Below, in pieces: positions 1 to 9,546 of a DNA stretch of 48,861 bases (position 1 is the first letter of the stretch; each line of letters begins with the position of its first letter). A program made the translations under genes and the position numbers. Source of the DNA: Cryptoclostridium sp036644995 (GTDB lineage: Bacteria > Bacillota > Dehalobacteriia > UBA7702); assembly GCA_036644995.1 (NCBI GenBank), contig JAVXOZ010000015.1, positions 1-48,861 on the forward strand. The letters are read 5' to 3'. Below the pieces are notes generated by a model, which saw nothing but the letters and a program-made list of their open reading frames with translations, was not told where the DNA came from and did no database searches.

Positions 1-321
1 CCCCAATTACCCTCATCTGCCCAAAACAAAAAATTACCATACAAGGTAAAAATTTGAATTTTCAATCAATATGAAGTTGGTTTTTTTAAGGCAGATTGCA
101 AAACCCCGGAAAAGTTTATTTTCTTTGCTTCAGCTTCTTCGTTGAGCCAAGATGGGATTTGATTTTTGATTGAAGGAGTTGAACTCTGAATGTTTTGTAT
201 CTAATTGGCTTTATTATAGATATGTGCACGAATTTTCGGGGAATTTTGCGAAAAGATTTTGCTAAAAAGAGACATCAATACTTGAGATGCTGCATAAATA
301 TATACGTAGGGGGTGGTATTG
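1..321. other. Left-edge intergenic region upstream of pilus operon
   Basis: No gene is supported here. Short open frames lack ribosome binding sites and family character. The region is AT-rich and presumably carries the promoter and leader of the pilus operon. I could not place a convincing -35/-10 pair with normal spacing. A GA-rich run near 172-178 looks like a Shine-Dalgarno sequence but leads only to a four-codon frame. Confidence 0.5.
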
Positions 322-3300
322 GTGGGAAAATTCAGTTATGCCAAAATAGTGCCGGCGAATTGCCTATTGATTTTGATAATGGCTGTGCTCTTGGGGTTTA
401 CCATAGTATTTATAGAAGATGTCTATGCCGCAGAAAATGATATTACATTGGAATATACATTATCTGATGGCATTGTTGTGCGGTTAGATGCAGCATCATC
501 AGATTTTTCGGATTATGCTGCGGATGAACTTTCTCTTGAGGTGAAAGAAAAAACAGCTGAGGCAGATACCAAAGATGTTCTCTCATCTGTGTTGGCTATA
601 AATGATGAATCAATGAATGCTCGGATTTTCGATATCTGTGTTATGGGGCTTGATGCCAAAGAAAAAAGTGATTCTACGATAAATTTGCCCAATGTACCGA
701 TGGTTGACCAAAGTATCATAGCCGATGAAAAAGTGACTGAAAAAGTGAAAATACAACCACAGGGCACAGTTACTGTAACATTTATATTGCCCCAGCCAAT
801 TAAAGCCAATGACGAGGTTAAAGTCTATCATATAGATGAGAAAAATAGTGCACCTGAGGATATGAACGCTAAAATCGGTGATGCAGGGGAAGTGATTTTG
901 GAAACAAATCATTTTTCTCAATTTGTTGTGGTTGTGAATTCATCTTTACCCTCATCTTCACCTTCATATTCATCTTCGTCCTCACCCTCGCCACGTAGTA
1001 CCCCGAATCTTACCGCAGTTACAGTCTCCGTGGATTGGATTGGCGGTAATGCTCATATGCGACCCACCAGTACCACAGTGGATCTTTGTGTGGGTAATAC
1101 CCCTGTACCCAATTCCACAGTAATTTTGAATGCCGGTAATCAGTGGACACATACATGGAAGGATCTCCCTGTAAAAAAGAGCTCCGGAAAAATTGTGGAT
1201 TACATAGTAAGACAATTTCCTCCCCCAGACACCAAGGCGGAACTAAAATATTTCAATGATATTACGTCTGCGTGGATTCCCACTGAGATACCGGAGCTTG
1301 GCGAAACCTATCTTTTGGCGGATCAGACCAAACCTCCTATATATGCAATGGCATATGAGATAGGTAATCCTCAAAAAATTAAGGCCTCTCGACCTTCCTA
1401 TAAGAACTTTTCTATAAATGGAGTGAGCACTTCAGCTATTTACTCGCCGGATTCAACGGTATCATGGACTGTTGTGAAAGATGATTATTCATCTCCAAAG
1501 TTTTATTTGAAAAATAGTGAAACAGCTTATCTTTGCCAAAATAAGGATACAGCAGGGAATCCAAGCAGTCTTGGGGTGAGCGGGGAAAAACAAACGCTTT
1601 TTACCTACACCCCGGCAAAAGCTCTGGCAAGTGATGCTAATACTTGGGTTCAGCGCTATTCCAATACCTATACATACACCCAAACTGAAGCCGCTGCAAC
1701 ACCTATTACCCTATACCACGAGGTTTCCGTGGATAAAAAAGTCAAGTTTGTCAATTATTTTGAACCGACAAACCCATCTGCGGGGGCAAAGGTGGATTAT
1801 CACAAGAGAATTGACTTTTTGGGTGATAAAGAAATCAATCCTGATACTTTACAGAAAGGAAAAGACGATTACCGCCTTTATCTGGATGTGGCAAGCGGTA
1901 TTAAAATGCCTGCGGATTTGATTTTGGTATTGGATGTTTCCGGGAGTATGGACTTATCTCGTATGGACTTTTTGAACAATGCTCTGCTGGGAGATGATGC
2001 TTTTATCGCTAAGTTTTTAAAAGCTCACCCATCCAATCACCTGAGTATTGTGTGCTTTTGGGGTGCACAACTTCCAAACTGGAAAGGTGCATATAACTGG
2101 GCAGGGGATAATCCAATCACTAATGGTCGGATAAATGCAGGTCAGGATGTGGGTGATGCTACGATTTTCCAGCACTGGATAACAGCAGCTAACCTGCCAT
2201 ATGCACCTATATTTTTGAAAAAAGGTGTGGGCGGCACTAATTATGGTGCGGGACTTTACCAAGCCCAAAGATTATTGACCACACCGCCTATGAATCCAAG
2301 TCCCACTAAATATATGGTCTTTATGAGTGACGGCGTTCCCACCCATGGATTATCTACCAAAGCACCTGGGGGAATAATTAATACTCAAAATGTGATTGAA
2401 GTTTTTGGACAGTTACAAGAGAATGTGCCATTAAATCTTAAAAGTGCTACGGGAATCTACCGCTATGGTTCAGGGGAGGGTGCCACCTTCAATGTGGGAT
2501 TTTGCAAGGACGCAAACAAAATACTTGGGGTTAATTTTGCCTTATCAAATCCAGATTTGAATATTTTTTCTGTGGGTGTTGGAAATGATGATCCCGAAGT
2601 GCTGAAATATATGGCAAGCGGCACAGGAAGATATCTTAATGCACAAAAATTCGAAGATTTAGATTCAACTTTTGCCAGTATTTTAGGTCCGTCTAATGTG
2701 GTGATTACCGATACTCTTAGCGAATATGTGGATTTTCACGACACCACGGATTTGAAGCTAACTTCTAAATGCGGCACTACCACAAAGACTCTTTGGCAAA
2801 ATAATGAAATTACCACGGATGGAAAAAACATTATTCAGTCCGTAAGAGTTGATAAAAATACCAAAAAAATCATAGCCACCTTTGTACCGAAATTTACCCT
2901 ATCGCCCAACACTGTTTATACCCTTTCTTTTAATGTGGGGGTTACACCAAAGGCATATCAGGACTATGCCGTGGAACAAAAATACCCTGAGATAGGAGAG
3001 GTGGATACGGATTATGTGGCAAATAAAACCAGCTCACTGCAACCTGGTTTTTATGCCAACAAGAATGAGGATACCACGGTTTCATATAGTTTCGATGCCA
3101 ACCAACCTCTCATTATCAAAAATTATCAAAAGCCTGTGGTTCAGGTGAGTGCGGCAGAAATATCCTTAAATATTTTAAAAACCGATGATAGTGTGAAAAA
3201 AACACCATTGGAGGGTGCCGAGTTTCAGCTTTTTAATGCACTACTTGAACCTAACAATGTATGGGTGAAAAATGGTGCAAGTATGGGAACTGCGGTTAGT

Positions 3301-3654
3301 GGTAAAGATGGCAAAGCTGTGTTTGCTGGAAAACTCTACCCGGGACATTATATTTTGGTGGAAACAAAACCCCCATCCGGTTATCAGGGTTCAAAAGAAG
3401 AAATTGTAATAAAAATAGATTCCAAAGAAGCCAGGGTATTAAAAGGGCAGGCAACCATCACTAACACTGCATCTGATACATGGCAGGTTGCAGTTTCAAA
3501 TACACCATATCTTGTACTTCCTGCCACAGGAGGAGAAGGGGGGCGAAACTTATTCCTTGTGGGCAGTGGCTTAGTTATATTTTCAGCAATTATGTGGATT
3601 TCATACTTGCGAAAAATCCGGAAACCAAAGAATGATTCACCGAGGCGTTGCTGA
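322..3654 (+). CDS. LPXTG pilus tip adhesin with VWA domain
   Basis: Large cell-wall-anchored surface protein of about 1110 residues, probably the adhesive tip of a sortase-assembled pilus. I chose GTG at 322 because a G-rich Shine-Dalgarno run (309-316) precedes it and it gives a clean signal peptide (basic start, hydrophobic core, YAA-type cleavage site). A Ser/Pro-rich linker lies near residues 210-225. A von Willebrand A domain starts near residue 533 with the MIDAS signature DVSGS, followed by a later MSDG strand. A SpaA/Cna-B type domain near residues 945-1040 has an E-box-like VETKPPSGY. The C-terminus is LPATGG, a hydrophobic helix and a basic tail, the classic sorting signal. It is first in an operon with two further pilins and two sortases. 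The ligand cannot be inferred. Confidence 0.9.
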   Translation: MGKFSYAKIVPANCLLILIMAVLLGFTIVFIEDVYAAENDITLEYTLSDGIVVRLDAASSDFSDYAADELSLEVKEKTAEADTKDVLSSVLAINDESMNARIFDICVMGLDAKEKSDSTINLPNVPMVDQSIIADEKVTEKVKIQPQGTVTVTFILPQPIKANDEVKVYHIDEKNSAPEDMNAKIGDAGEVILETNHFSQFVVVVNSSLPSSSPSYSSSSSPSPRSTPNLTAVTVSVDWIGGNAHMRPTSTTVDLCVGNTPVPNSTVILNAGNQWTHTWKDLPVKKSSGKIVDYIVRQFPPPDTKAELKYFNDITSAWIPTEIPELGETYLLADQTKPPIYAMAYEIGNPQKIKASRPSYKNFSINGVSTSAIYSPDSTVSWTVVKDDYSSPKFYLKNSETAYLCQNKDTAGNPSSLGVSGEKQTLFTYTPAKALASDANTWVQRYSNTYTYTQTEAAATPITLYHEVSVDKKVKFVNYFEPTNPSAGAKVDYHKRIDFLGDKEINPDTLQKGKDDYRLYLDVASGIKMPADLILVLDVSGSMDLSRMDFLNNALLGDDAFIAKFLKAHPSNHLSIVCFWGAQLPNWKGAYNWAGDNPITNGRINAGQDVGDATIFQHWITAANLPYAPIFLKKGVGGTNYGAGLYQAQRLLTTPPMNPSPTKYMVFMSDGVPTHGLSTKAPGGIINTQNVIEVFGQLQENVPLNLKSATGIYRYGSGEGATFNVGFCKDANKILGVNFALSNPDLNIFSVGVGNDDPEVLKYMASGTGRYLNAQKFEDLDSTFASILGPSNVVITDTLSEYVDFHDTTDLKLTSKCGTTTKTLWQNNEITTDGKNIIQSVRVDKNTKKIIATFVPKFTLSPNTVYTLSFNVGVTPKAYQDYAVEQKYPEIGEVDTDYVANKTSSLQPGFYANKNEDTTVSYSFDANQPLIIKNYQKPVVQVSAAEISLNILKTDDSVKKTPLEGAEFQLFNALLEPNNVWVKNGASMGTAVSGKDGKAVFAGKLYPGHYILVETKPPSGYQGSKEEIVIKIDSKEARVLKGQATITNTASDTWQVAVSNTPYLVLPATGGEGGRNLFLVGSGLVIFSAIMWISYLRKIRKPKNDSPRRC

Positions 3655-3690
3655 TTAATACCAATAAATCAAATTAAGAAGGAGAAATCA

Positions 3691-5202
3691 ATGAAAAAAT
3701 TTAAAGGATTAGGAACACTGTTACTTATCACTATTTTACTTTTATCTTTATCTATCCCTGTTTTTGCAGGGGGAACATCGGGCTCTATTACAATGAAAAA
3801 TTCCGAAGGTAACATCAAGACGGATTCGTTATATTCTGCCTATAAAATTGTCGGGTGGAATATGTCAAAAGTGGGTAGTGATGTGTTATACACCGATATG
3901 GTGCTCACAAGCAAATATAAGGCTGACATTGTTACCTCGCTGGGAGCACCTCTTGTTGCTACTTCATCTGATGCCGATGTTTTAAAGGCTGTGGCAGCAT
4001 TAAATGAAACAGATGACGCTAAAAAGGTTGCAAAATTGGCAGTGGATCTTTCCAGCGTGGTGGGAGTTGCGGAGTATACCGCAACGGCGGGTGTATTTAC
4101 TAATTTACCCTATGGCTATTATCTGATTATGGAAACCGCAAATAACGCTTCCGATGGCACGGTTCTTTCTAAACCGATATTAGTTGCAGTTCCTGATAAA
4201 AAAGAAGGCAACCCCGCTGTTTCTGTGACTGTTAAAACCTCCACAGCTACGGTGGAAAAAGATATTGTGATTGGGGATGGAGCCAATGCTACTAATGTGA
4301 AAGCCGCAGAGAAAAAAATTGGCGACACCGTTAATTATAAACTCACCGCCACTATCCCCACTTATGCCGCCAATGCTACGGGTATCTCTTATTACATCAC
4401 AGATACCCTGAGTAAAGGTTTAACACTGACCCAAGGAAGCGTTATAGTGCAGGATTTTAAGGGTGTTGTTATCCCGGTATCGGGTAATTATACGGAAACT
4501 GTGACAACTAATATTGATGAGAGCACTGCGCTGAAAATTGACTTTATCTATGATAAGATTAAAGATTTGGGACCTCTGACAATTACATATAGTGCAACAT
4601 TAAATCAGAGTGCCAAAGTTGGCTCTACTGGTAACCCCAATAGTGTAACCCTAACTTACAGTAATAACCCGGGCTCAGGTGGTTCTTCTTACACAACACC
4701 GCCAAAGCATACCATTGTTTACACCACCGGTATTCAATTAACAAAGGTGGATGTTAATGCTAAACAAACCAAGTTGTCAGGTGCAACCTTTGAAATTTAT
4801 AAAGACCATGCTCTCAGTATTTGTTTAGGAACTGCGGTTACCGATAAAGACGGTATTGCCTACTTTCCGGGTCTTGATGCAGGTACCTATTGGATTAAGG
4901 AAACAATAGCTCCCGCCGGTTATGATTTGTTAAAAGACCCAATAGAGGTGAAAATCGGCGTCACACTCCCCAAAACTGTAACAAATGGTAATGAATTGGC
5001 GGAATGGAACACTACAACCCCGGGCTTTGCAAATACAGGAAATCTGGGAATCATTTGCGGTGAAGTGATAAATACCAAAGGCTTCCAGCTTCCCGGCACC
5101 GGTGGTATGGGTACTACTTTATTCACTGTTGGCGGTGTGATTCTCTTGGGTGTGGCTGTGGGACTATTGCTGATTTATCGTCGTAAAAAGAAACACGCCT
5201 AA
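3691..5202 (+). CDS. Major pilin (LPXTG, isopeptide-domain backbone)
   Basis: Probable pilus shaft subunit of 503 residues. It has a signal peptide ending near VFAGG, an N-terminal D1-like domain with an E-box-like YYLIMET, and a fimbrial-isopeptide D2-like domain (about residues 190-340) that begins after the TVEKDI segment. That lysine is a candidate for the inter-subunit isopeptide bond. A SpaA-type Cna-B domain follows with the E-box WIKETIAPAGY. The end is LPGTGG, a membrane helix and RRKKKHA. A strong RBS (AGAAGGAG) precedes the ATG. It sits 36 bp after the tip gene and just before a class C-type sortase, the usual backbone position. Polymerisation by that sortase is inferred from the family. 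Confidence 0.9.
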   Translation: MKKFKGLGTLLLITILLLSLSIPVFAGGTSGSITMKNSEGNIKTDSLYSAYKIVGWNMSKVGSDVLYTDMVLTSKYKADIVTSLGAPLVATSSDADVLKAVAALNETDDAKKVAKLAVDLSSVVGVAEYTATAGVFTNLPYGYYLIMETANNASDGTVLSKPILVAVPDKKEGNPAVSVTVKTSTATVEKDIVIGDGANATNVKAAEKKIGDTVNYKLTATIPTYAANATGISYYITDTLSKGLTLTQGSVIVQDFKGVVIPVSGNYTETVTTNIDESTALKIDFIYDKIKDLGPLTITYSATLNQSAKVGSTGNPNSVTLTYSNNPGSGGSSYTTPPKHTIVYTTGIQLTKVDVNAKQTKLSGATFEIYKDHALSICLGTAVTDKDGIAYFPGLDAGTYWIKETIAPAGYDLLKDPIEVKIGVTLPKTVTNGNELAEWNTTTPGFANTGNLGIICGEVINTKGFQLPGTGGMGTTLFTVGGVILLGVAVGLLLIYRRKKKHA

Positions 5203-5253
5203 GAAAAAAGCGTGTTAATAAGGTGAAATTTTCCCAATGCAGAGGAGGATTTG

Positions 5254-6093
5254 ATGGTGAAAAAAAAGTGGCAGCCCATTGCTATTTCCTTAATATTTTT
5301 CTTGGGTATAGTTGTGCTGCTCTATCCTTTGGTCAGTGCTATTATTAGCAAAGCAACCTCCACTGCGGCGGTGAAAGATTATCAGGCAGCGGTGCAAAAA
5401 ATGGATACAAGTGCTCAAGACGCTATGTTTGCCGCTGCCCAAGACTATAATGCCAAATTTTTTCAAAGTGTTACACAGGATACTTTGGGCAAGGAATATG
5501 GCAGCCAAAGTACAGAATATAACAATCTACTGAATGTGGATGGAATCATGGGCTACCTTGATATCCCTTGTGTGGATATTTATTTACCAATATATCACGG
5601 TGTTTCCGAAGATGTGCTGCAAAAGGGTATTGGTCACCTGCCTCAAACCGCTTTACCTGTGGGAGGGGAGGGGACTCACGCAGTTTTATCCTCCCATTGC
5701 GGCTTGCCAAATGCCAGACTTTTTACGGATTTGGATCAAATCACAGAGGGTGACAAATTTTTTGTTCATATATTGAGGGAAACTTTGGCATATAAAGTCA
5801 ATAAAATTCAGGTGGTTTTGCCCGAAGAAGCCCAAGGACTGGGAGGATTTTCAGGGGAGGATTACGTGACACTGCTGACCTGTACTCCCTATGGTATAAA
5901 TTCCCATCGTCTATTGGTTCGGGGAATTCGCATACCATATATCGAGGAAAATACAGAGGTGCATTCGCCAATAGCAGAAGATAATAATGTGCCCTTTAAT
6001 TGGTTGTGGTATTTATGGATTTTGGTGCCCATTGTATTCTTGGGGTGGTTGTGGTTGTGGCTGTGGAAACCAAAGAAAAAGTACAACAAATAA
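5254..6093 (+). CDS. srtC: Class C-type pilus sortase
   Basis: Transpeptidase that links pilins through their LPXTG motifs, about 279 residues. An N-terminal membrane helix and a C-terminal hydrophobic helix (WLWYLWILVPIVF) followed by basic residues give the two-helix topology typical of class C. Catalytic residues are visible: His in SSHCGLP, Cys in TLLTCTPYG and Arg in HRLLVRG. The segment IMGYLDIP...LPIYHGVSEDVLQKGIGHL is typical of the class. I do not see the usual DPW/DPF lid tripeptide. The ATG at 5254 follows a GAGGAGG Shine-Dalgarno; a TTG lies one codon earlier. It lies between the major and minor pilin genes. Confidence 0.93.
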   Translation: MVKKKWQPIAISLIFFLGIVVLLYPLVSAIISKATSTAAVKDYQAAVQKMDTSAQDAMFAAAQDYNAKFFQSVTQDTLGKEYGSQSTEYNNLLNVDGIMGYLDIPCVDIYLPIYHGVSEDVLQKGIGHLPQTALPVGGEGTHAVLSSHCGLPNARLFTDLDQITEGDKFFVHILRETLAYKVNKIQVVLPEEAQGLGGFSGEDYVTLLTCTPYGINSHRLLVRGIRIPYIEENTEVHSPIAEDNNVPFNWLWYLWILVPIVFLGWLWLWLWKPKKKYNK

Positions 6094-6107
6094 AAGGAGT
6101 GAATATC

Positions 6108-6800
6108 ATGCAAGAACGTCATCACAATAGGATATGGATTTTGCCACTTCTGCTGCTGGTGACGCTATTGGTGTCTACTCAAGTCGCCGCCGCAGAATCC
6201 GGCAGTATTACGGTGAAATTAAATTCTGGGGAGCATGCTTCTGTTGCCGGGGTTGAGGTAACTTTGTGGCGAGTGGGGGAATCCGTGGTAGGGAGCTATG
6301 TTCTCTTATCTGATTATGTCGGCTCCGGGGTAAAAATAAACAATCTCAATACCGCTCAGGAACAAGCCGCAGCTGCAAGTGATTTGACTACCTTTATTGA
6401 GAAAAATAGACTTCTCGGTATAAAGTGTGTTACCAATTCTCGGGGAGAGGCTCTTTTCTCTAATTTATCTGTGGGATTATATCTTTTGCGTGTAACTTCT
6501 ACTGTGGGAGAATGTATTGCAAAGCCTTTTTTGGTGCCCATGCCACTGGAAAAACCCGATGGCAGCGGCTGGAACTATGAAGTTATAGCAGAGCCAAAAA
6601 TTCCTATTATCACAGGGAAAGATTCCGTTCCTCCCCCATTGACTCCTCCGCCATCGGAAAAAGAAAAGCCCCTTCCTTTACCTGATAAAAAGTTACCGCA
6701 AACCGGTCAAAATGTTATTGTAATTTGGCTTTGCTCCGCTTTAGGATTCGTATTTGTTCTCATTGGTATTATAGGTCTGTATCGGGACAGAAAGAAATAA
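6108..6800 (+). CDS. Minor/base pilin, LPXTG-anchored
   Basis: A 230-residue cell-wall protein with a signal peptide (basic start, LLLLVTLLVSTQVAAA), a pilin-like domain with a YLLRVTS strand resembling an E-box, a proline-rich region (PPPLTPPPSEKEKPLPLPDKK) and a LPQTGQN sorting signal with a helix and basic end. The ATG at 6108 has an AAAGGAGTG Shine-Dalgarno 9 nt upstream. A proline-rich stalk directly before the LPXTG motif is typical of basal pilins that anchor the fibre to the peptidoglycan. The base role is inferred from that feature and from its place between two sortase genes. Confidence 0.85.
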   Translation: MQERHHNRIWILPLLLLVTLLVSTQVAAAESGSITVKLNSGEHASVAGVEVTLWRVGESVVGSYVLLSDYVGSGVKINNLNTAQEQAAAASDLTTFIEKNRLLGIKCVTNSRGEALFSNLSVGLYLLRVTSTVGECIAKPFLVPMPLEKPDGSGWNYEVIAEPKIPIITGKDSVPPPLTPPPSEKEKPLPLPDKKLPQTGQNVIVIWLCSALGFVFVLIGIIGLYRDRKK

Positions 6801-6803
6801 AAT

Positions 6804-7400
6804 ATGAAAAAAAGTAGAGTTGGTTGGCTTGCAATCCTGATAGGGGTGGTCTTAGTGGCGATTGCCTTGGTTTTTTGGCTGAAAAATTATGTTGAAAGTG
6901 CAGATGCCGCCACTGCATCTGCCCATATGGTGGCAAAAATTCAAAGTCAAATTAAGATGCAAAGTGAAATTGAAATGCCCCAACAGGTAGAAAATCCAGA
7001 TTCAGAAAATACCAAGGATTTTCTTTTAAATAAAAAATACTTGGGCATTTTGGCAATTCCCACCTTGGACTTGGAATTGGCTGTTCAGATGAAATGCAGT
7101 GCATCTCTATTGAGAAGTGCACCTTGTCTTTATGCTGTTGTGGGGGAGAATAGCGATAGATTGATTATTTGTGGGCACAATTACCGCAGTCACTTTGGCA
7201 AACTTAAAAAATTGGCAGTGGGTGACGAGATATATTTTACCGATATGGGTGGTGAAAAAACTTCCTATAAAGTTATTGAATCCACCATTATTTCCCAAGA
7301 TGACTTTGCCGCATTAACAGATGAAAATGGAGCTTTAACGCTATTTACTTGTACCCCAAATCGCCTTAATCGAGTGGTGATTCGCTGTGGACTCCATTAA
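6804..7400 (+). CDS. Second sortase, probably wall-anchoring
   Basis: A 198-residue sortase with one N-terminal transmembrane helix. The catalytic His lies in ICGHNYRSHFG, the Cys in TLFTCTPN and the Arg in RVVIRCGLH. It lacks the C-terminal hydrophobic helix of the other sortase in this operon, so it is not class C; the class (B- or D-like) cannot be decided by eye. It starts 3 bp after the base pilin stop. A plausible job is attaching the finished pilus, through the base pilin's LPQTG, to the wall, while the first sortase polymerises. It is the last gene of the operon, followed by a terminator. Confidence 0.9.
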   Translation: MKKSRVGWLAILIGVVLVAIALVFWLKNYVESADAATASAHMVAKIQSQIKMQSEIEMPQQVENPDSENTKDFLLNKKYLGILAIPTLDLELAVQMKCSASLLRSAPCLYAVVGENSDRLIICGHNYRSHFGKLKKLAVGDEIYFTDMGGEKTSYKVIESTIISQDDFAALTDENGALTLFTCTPNRLNRVVIRCGLH

Positions 7401-7420
7401 TCCCAACAGAATTTTCAGAT

Positions 7421-7448
7421 AAATCCGCCAATTTTGGCGGATTTTTTT
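7421..7448 (+). terminator. Rho-independent terminator of pilus operon
   Basis: A perfect 10-bp stem (AAATCCGCCA / TGGCGGATTT, arms 7421-7430 and 7435-7444) with a 4-nt loop, followed by a T run. It lies 21 bp after the last sortase gene. Confidence 0.93.
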
Positions 7449-7576
7449 CTGTTCCCAGCATGGTTCCAATCTTAAGGGTTAAAGTGCATAGAAATATTAT
7501 ATTTCAGTGCGCTATTTCCTATTACTGACTATTTTTTTATAAGCAGTATTTAAAATCTGTCACTACTTGTTTTAAT

Positions 7577-8245
7577 TTAATCCATGTTAATTTGCAATGC
7601 TGCACTTTTTGCCTCAGCAAAGGTGGAATATACTTCAATAGCATCGTTAGATTGGGCATTGGATTCATTAGCATCATTGAGTCCTACTATATCTATGGAT
7701 TTCACCTTATCCATGGATTTCACCTTGTGAACCTTCCATGTATCATCTTCCTTTTTCATTTCAAAAACGTATTGGGTTTTGTCTTTGGGGGTATATATTA
7801 CAAAGCCGTTATCTTTTTCATCAACAAATTTTGCCCAACTTATAACATCTGCGCTAACAGTTGCTTCTGTTTGATTATCGTTATATTCTACATTTTTTAT
7901 TTTACAGGAGGATACTCCTGCATCTACAGTATAAGAAACTTTTGCCAAAGTCATATTTAAAAGTCTTTGTTTGGTTTCAATATATGTTGGTCCGGCAGGA
8001 GTATCCGTTGAATAATATTTGGCTATTTCATCTTTGTAAGCCTGAAGATAACTATTTCTTTCTTCTTCTGTTAAATCTTGGGGCAAGCCAGTTTGGGTAG
8101 GGAAAGAACCGGAATTTAAAAAAGTTATTTCCGCACCTGTAATTGCGTTAATTAACTTTGCTTTAGAATTTACAACCAATGCAAAAATACAATCAATTGC
8201 CAACACAGCAATTATCAAAACTGACAACATTATTTTCTTTTTCAT
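7577..8245 (-). CDS. Membrane-anchored or secreted protein, unknown function
   Basis: I do not recognise this family. Reading from the ATG at 8245 (AGGAAGG 6 nt upstream) it is 222 residues with one N-terminal hydrophobic segment (IMLSVLIIAVLAIDCIFALVV) that is an uncleaved anchor or signal peptide. The rest is soluble and acidic, with a segment rich in V, T, S and K resembling the NTF2/DUF4878-like extracytoplasmic fold (YVFEMKKEDDTWKVHKVKSM), which is only an impression. The frame stays open upstream to 8311, so a start 22 codons earlier is possible. It is first of a - strand run of exported proteins. Confidence 0.7.
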   Translation of the reverse strand: MKKKIMLSVLIIAVLAIDCIFALVVNSKAKLINAITGAEITFLNSGSFPTQTGLPQDLTEEERNSYLQAYKDEIAKYYSTDTPAGPTYIETKQRLLNMTLAKVSYTVDAGVSSCKIKNVEYNDNQTEATVSADVISWAKFVDEKDNGFVIYTPKDKTQYVFEMKKEDDTWKVHKVKSMDKVKSIDIVGLNDANESNAQSNDAIEVYSTFAEAKSAALQINMD

Positions 8246-8341
8246 AGTAATCCTTCCTATTTTTGTGGCAATTTTTTCTTCTTCTGAAAGTGCCATTAAG
8301 ATATGATCCATTCCACACTCTGCTCATAAATTAAACATCGG

Positions 8342-9268
8342 TCAATATCCTTCTTCGCTGATATAGTGCCATTGGTCTTGGTGTTTTTTTAATACATCCA
8401 TCACATTTTTGTTGACGTTTTCAGATGTATAAAAAATTGCATAGTTTTCGAAAGTGATATAGGTACCGCCATCGGTCGGAAAGATCTGACAATAGTTATC
8501 ACCACTGTTTATCCCCACTGCAAAGCCATCATATTCAAACATATTAAGGTATCCTTCGGGAGGAACAATTTCCCATGCCGCAGTATCGCCAAAGGCAGAA
8601 AGAAGTTCATTTGCAATTTCATCACTACCGTAACACATAAACTTGTCATTATAAATATAATCGTCCTCTTTGGCATAGGGTGGGTCATAAAGCATACGCC
8701 ATTTTATCCAAAAATCTGCGGCAAACACTTCTTTGAAATACTGCTCGAAATTGAGAACCTTCTCAAGATTTCTGTTAAAGACAATCTCTAAGTAAGAGAG
8801 CGCTGCTTCATAAGTGCCGTCAATCATTTTATAACTATCAGAAGGACTGCTCACCGCCGCTGTATCATCGGGGAAAAGATAGACTATAGCGCTTCCTCCA
8901 AAAGAAATGGCTTTTACATTGTTGACATCATTACTGTTGGCGGTTTCTTCCTTTTCCCATTGGGAGCGTTTAAGAATTGTATTAAATTCAGATAGTTCAT
9001 CAGAAGTTAAAGGCAGAATACAACCTTTATAAATCGGATTTACAATGACGTTTTCCGCAAAGTCAGTTTCCTTTTCGTCATAATAAGAAAGCTCATCAAA
9101 AATCGGCATAGAGGAAGTATCTTTGTAGGTCATAACATTTTCAGGATATTTTGCATACATCTCTGAGTCATCATAAGGTGGGTATCCGGGGCTCGCAGAC
9201 TCATTGCCACAGGCACAAAAGGATAAGGTGAGTAGAAAAAATAATGCAAAAACAATTGCTTTTTTCAT
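8342..9268 (-). CDS. Putative lipoprotein, unknown function
   Basis: A 308-residue protein beginning with a lipoprotein-type signal peptide (MKKAIVFALFFLLTLSFCACG). The lipobox is imperfect but has cysteines at 18 and 20, followed by a short polar linker (NESASPG). The rest is rich in aromatic and acidic residues with no motif I can name. The upstream GGAGAAAG matches a Shine-Dalgarno. It belongs to a group of - strand exported proteins with similar MKKxx starts, probably acquired or duplicated together. Confidence 0.75.
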   Translation of the reverse strand: MKKAIVFALFFLLTLSFCACGNESASPGYPPYDDSEMYAKYPENVMTYKDTSSMPIFDELSYYDEKETDFAENVIVNPIYKGCILPLTSDELSEFNTILKRSQWEKEETANSNDVNNVKAISFGGSAIVYLFPDDTAAVSSPSDSYKMIDGTYEAALSYLEIVFNRNLEKVLNFEQYFKEVFAADFWIKWRMLYDPPYAKEDDYIYNDKFMCYGSDEIANELLSAFGDTAAWEIVPPEGYLNMFEYDGFAVGINSGDNYCQIFPTDGGTYITFENYAIFYTSENVNKNVMDVLKKHQDQWHYISEEGY

Positions 9269-9336
9269 AATACTTTCTCCTTAATATGATATGCAACAGG
9301 ATGAAAAAACAATTGCTTTTTCATGCTGATTCAAAA

Positions 9337-9546
9337 TTACCTACAATCAGGCGACCAAGTTCCTCTTACCCGTGTTGCATCATTATATCGATATTTATTG
9401 TGATTCATGAACGTCATATTGTTATTCCATGCAATAGCTGCCGTATCACGAAATAACGAGAAGGGTTTTACAGTCCACTCCCACTCCATATATATTGTAG
9501 AATAAGTAAATCCATTGGGATCATTTATTTCCGTACTAATTATAAA
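9337..9546 (-). pseudogene. C-terminal remnant of a secreted protein gene
   Basis: Directly after the stop of the neighbouring lipoprotein gene the same frame continues open for about 70 codons with protein-like composition (MEWEWTVKPFSLF, AIAWNNNMTFMNH), ending NDATRVRGTWSPDCR and TAA at 9337-9339. There is no start codon with an RBS. A 39-bp block of its 3' end (9348-9386) recurs at 10232-10270 with one mismatch. I take it as the 3' remnant of a duplicated secreted-protein gene. A nonsense mutation in a longer lipoprotein gene is the alternative. Confidence 0.55.

Noticed and set aside
195..440. 81-codon open frame before the pilus tip gene
   Set aside because: No RBS, cysteine- and arginine-rich shadow composition, and it overlaps the signal peptide of a clear gene.
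959..1010. Possible microsatellite in the Ser/Pro-rich linker of the tip adhesin
   Set aside because: Repeated tcatctt-like units are imperfect and follow codon use for a Ser-rich linker; no frame change would be expected from a clear repeat unit.
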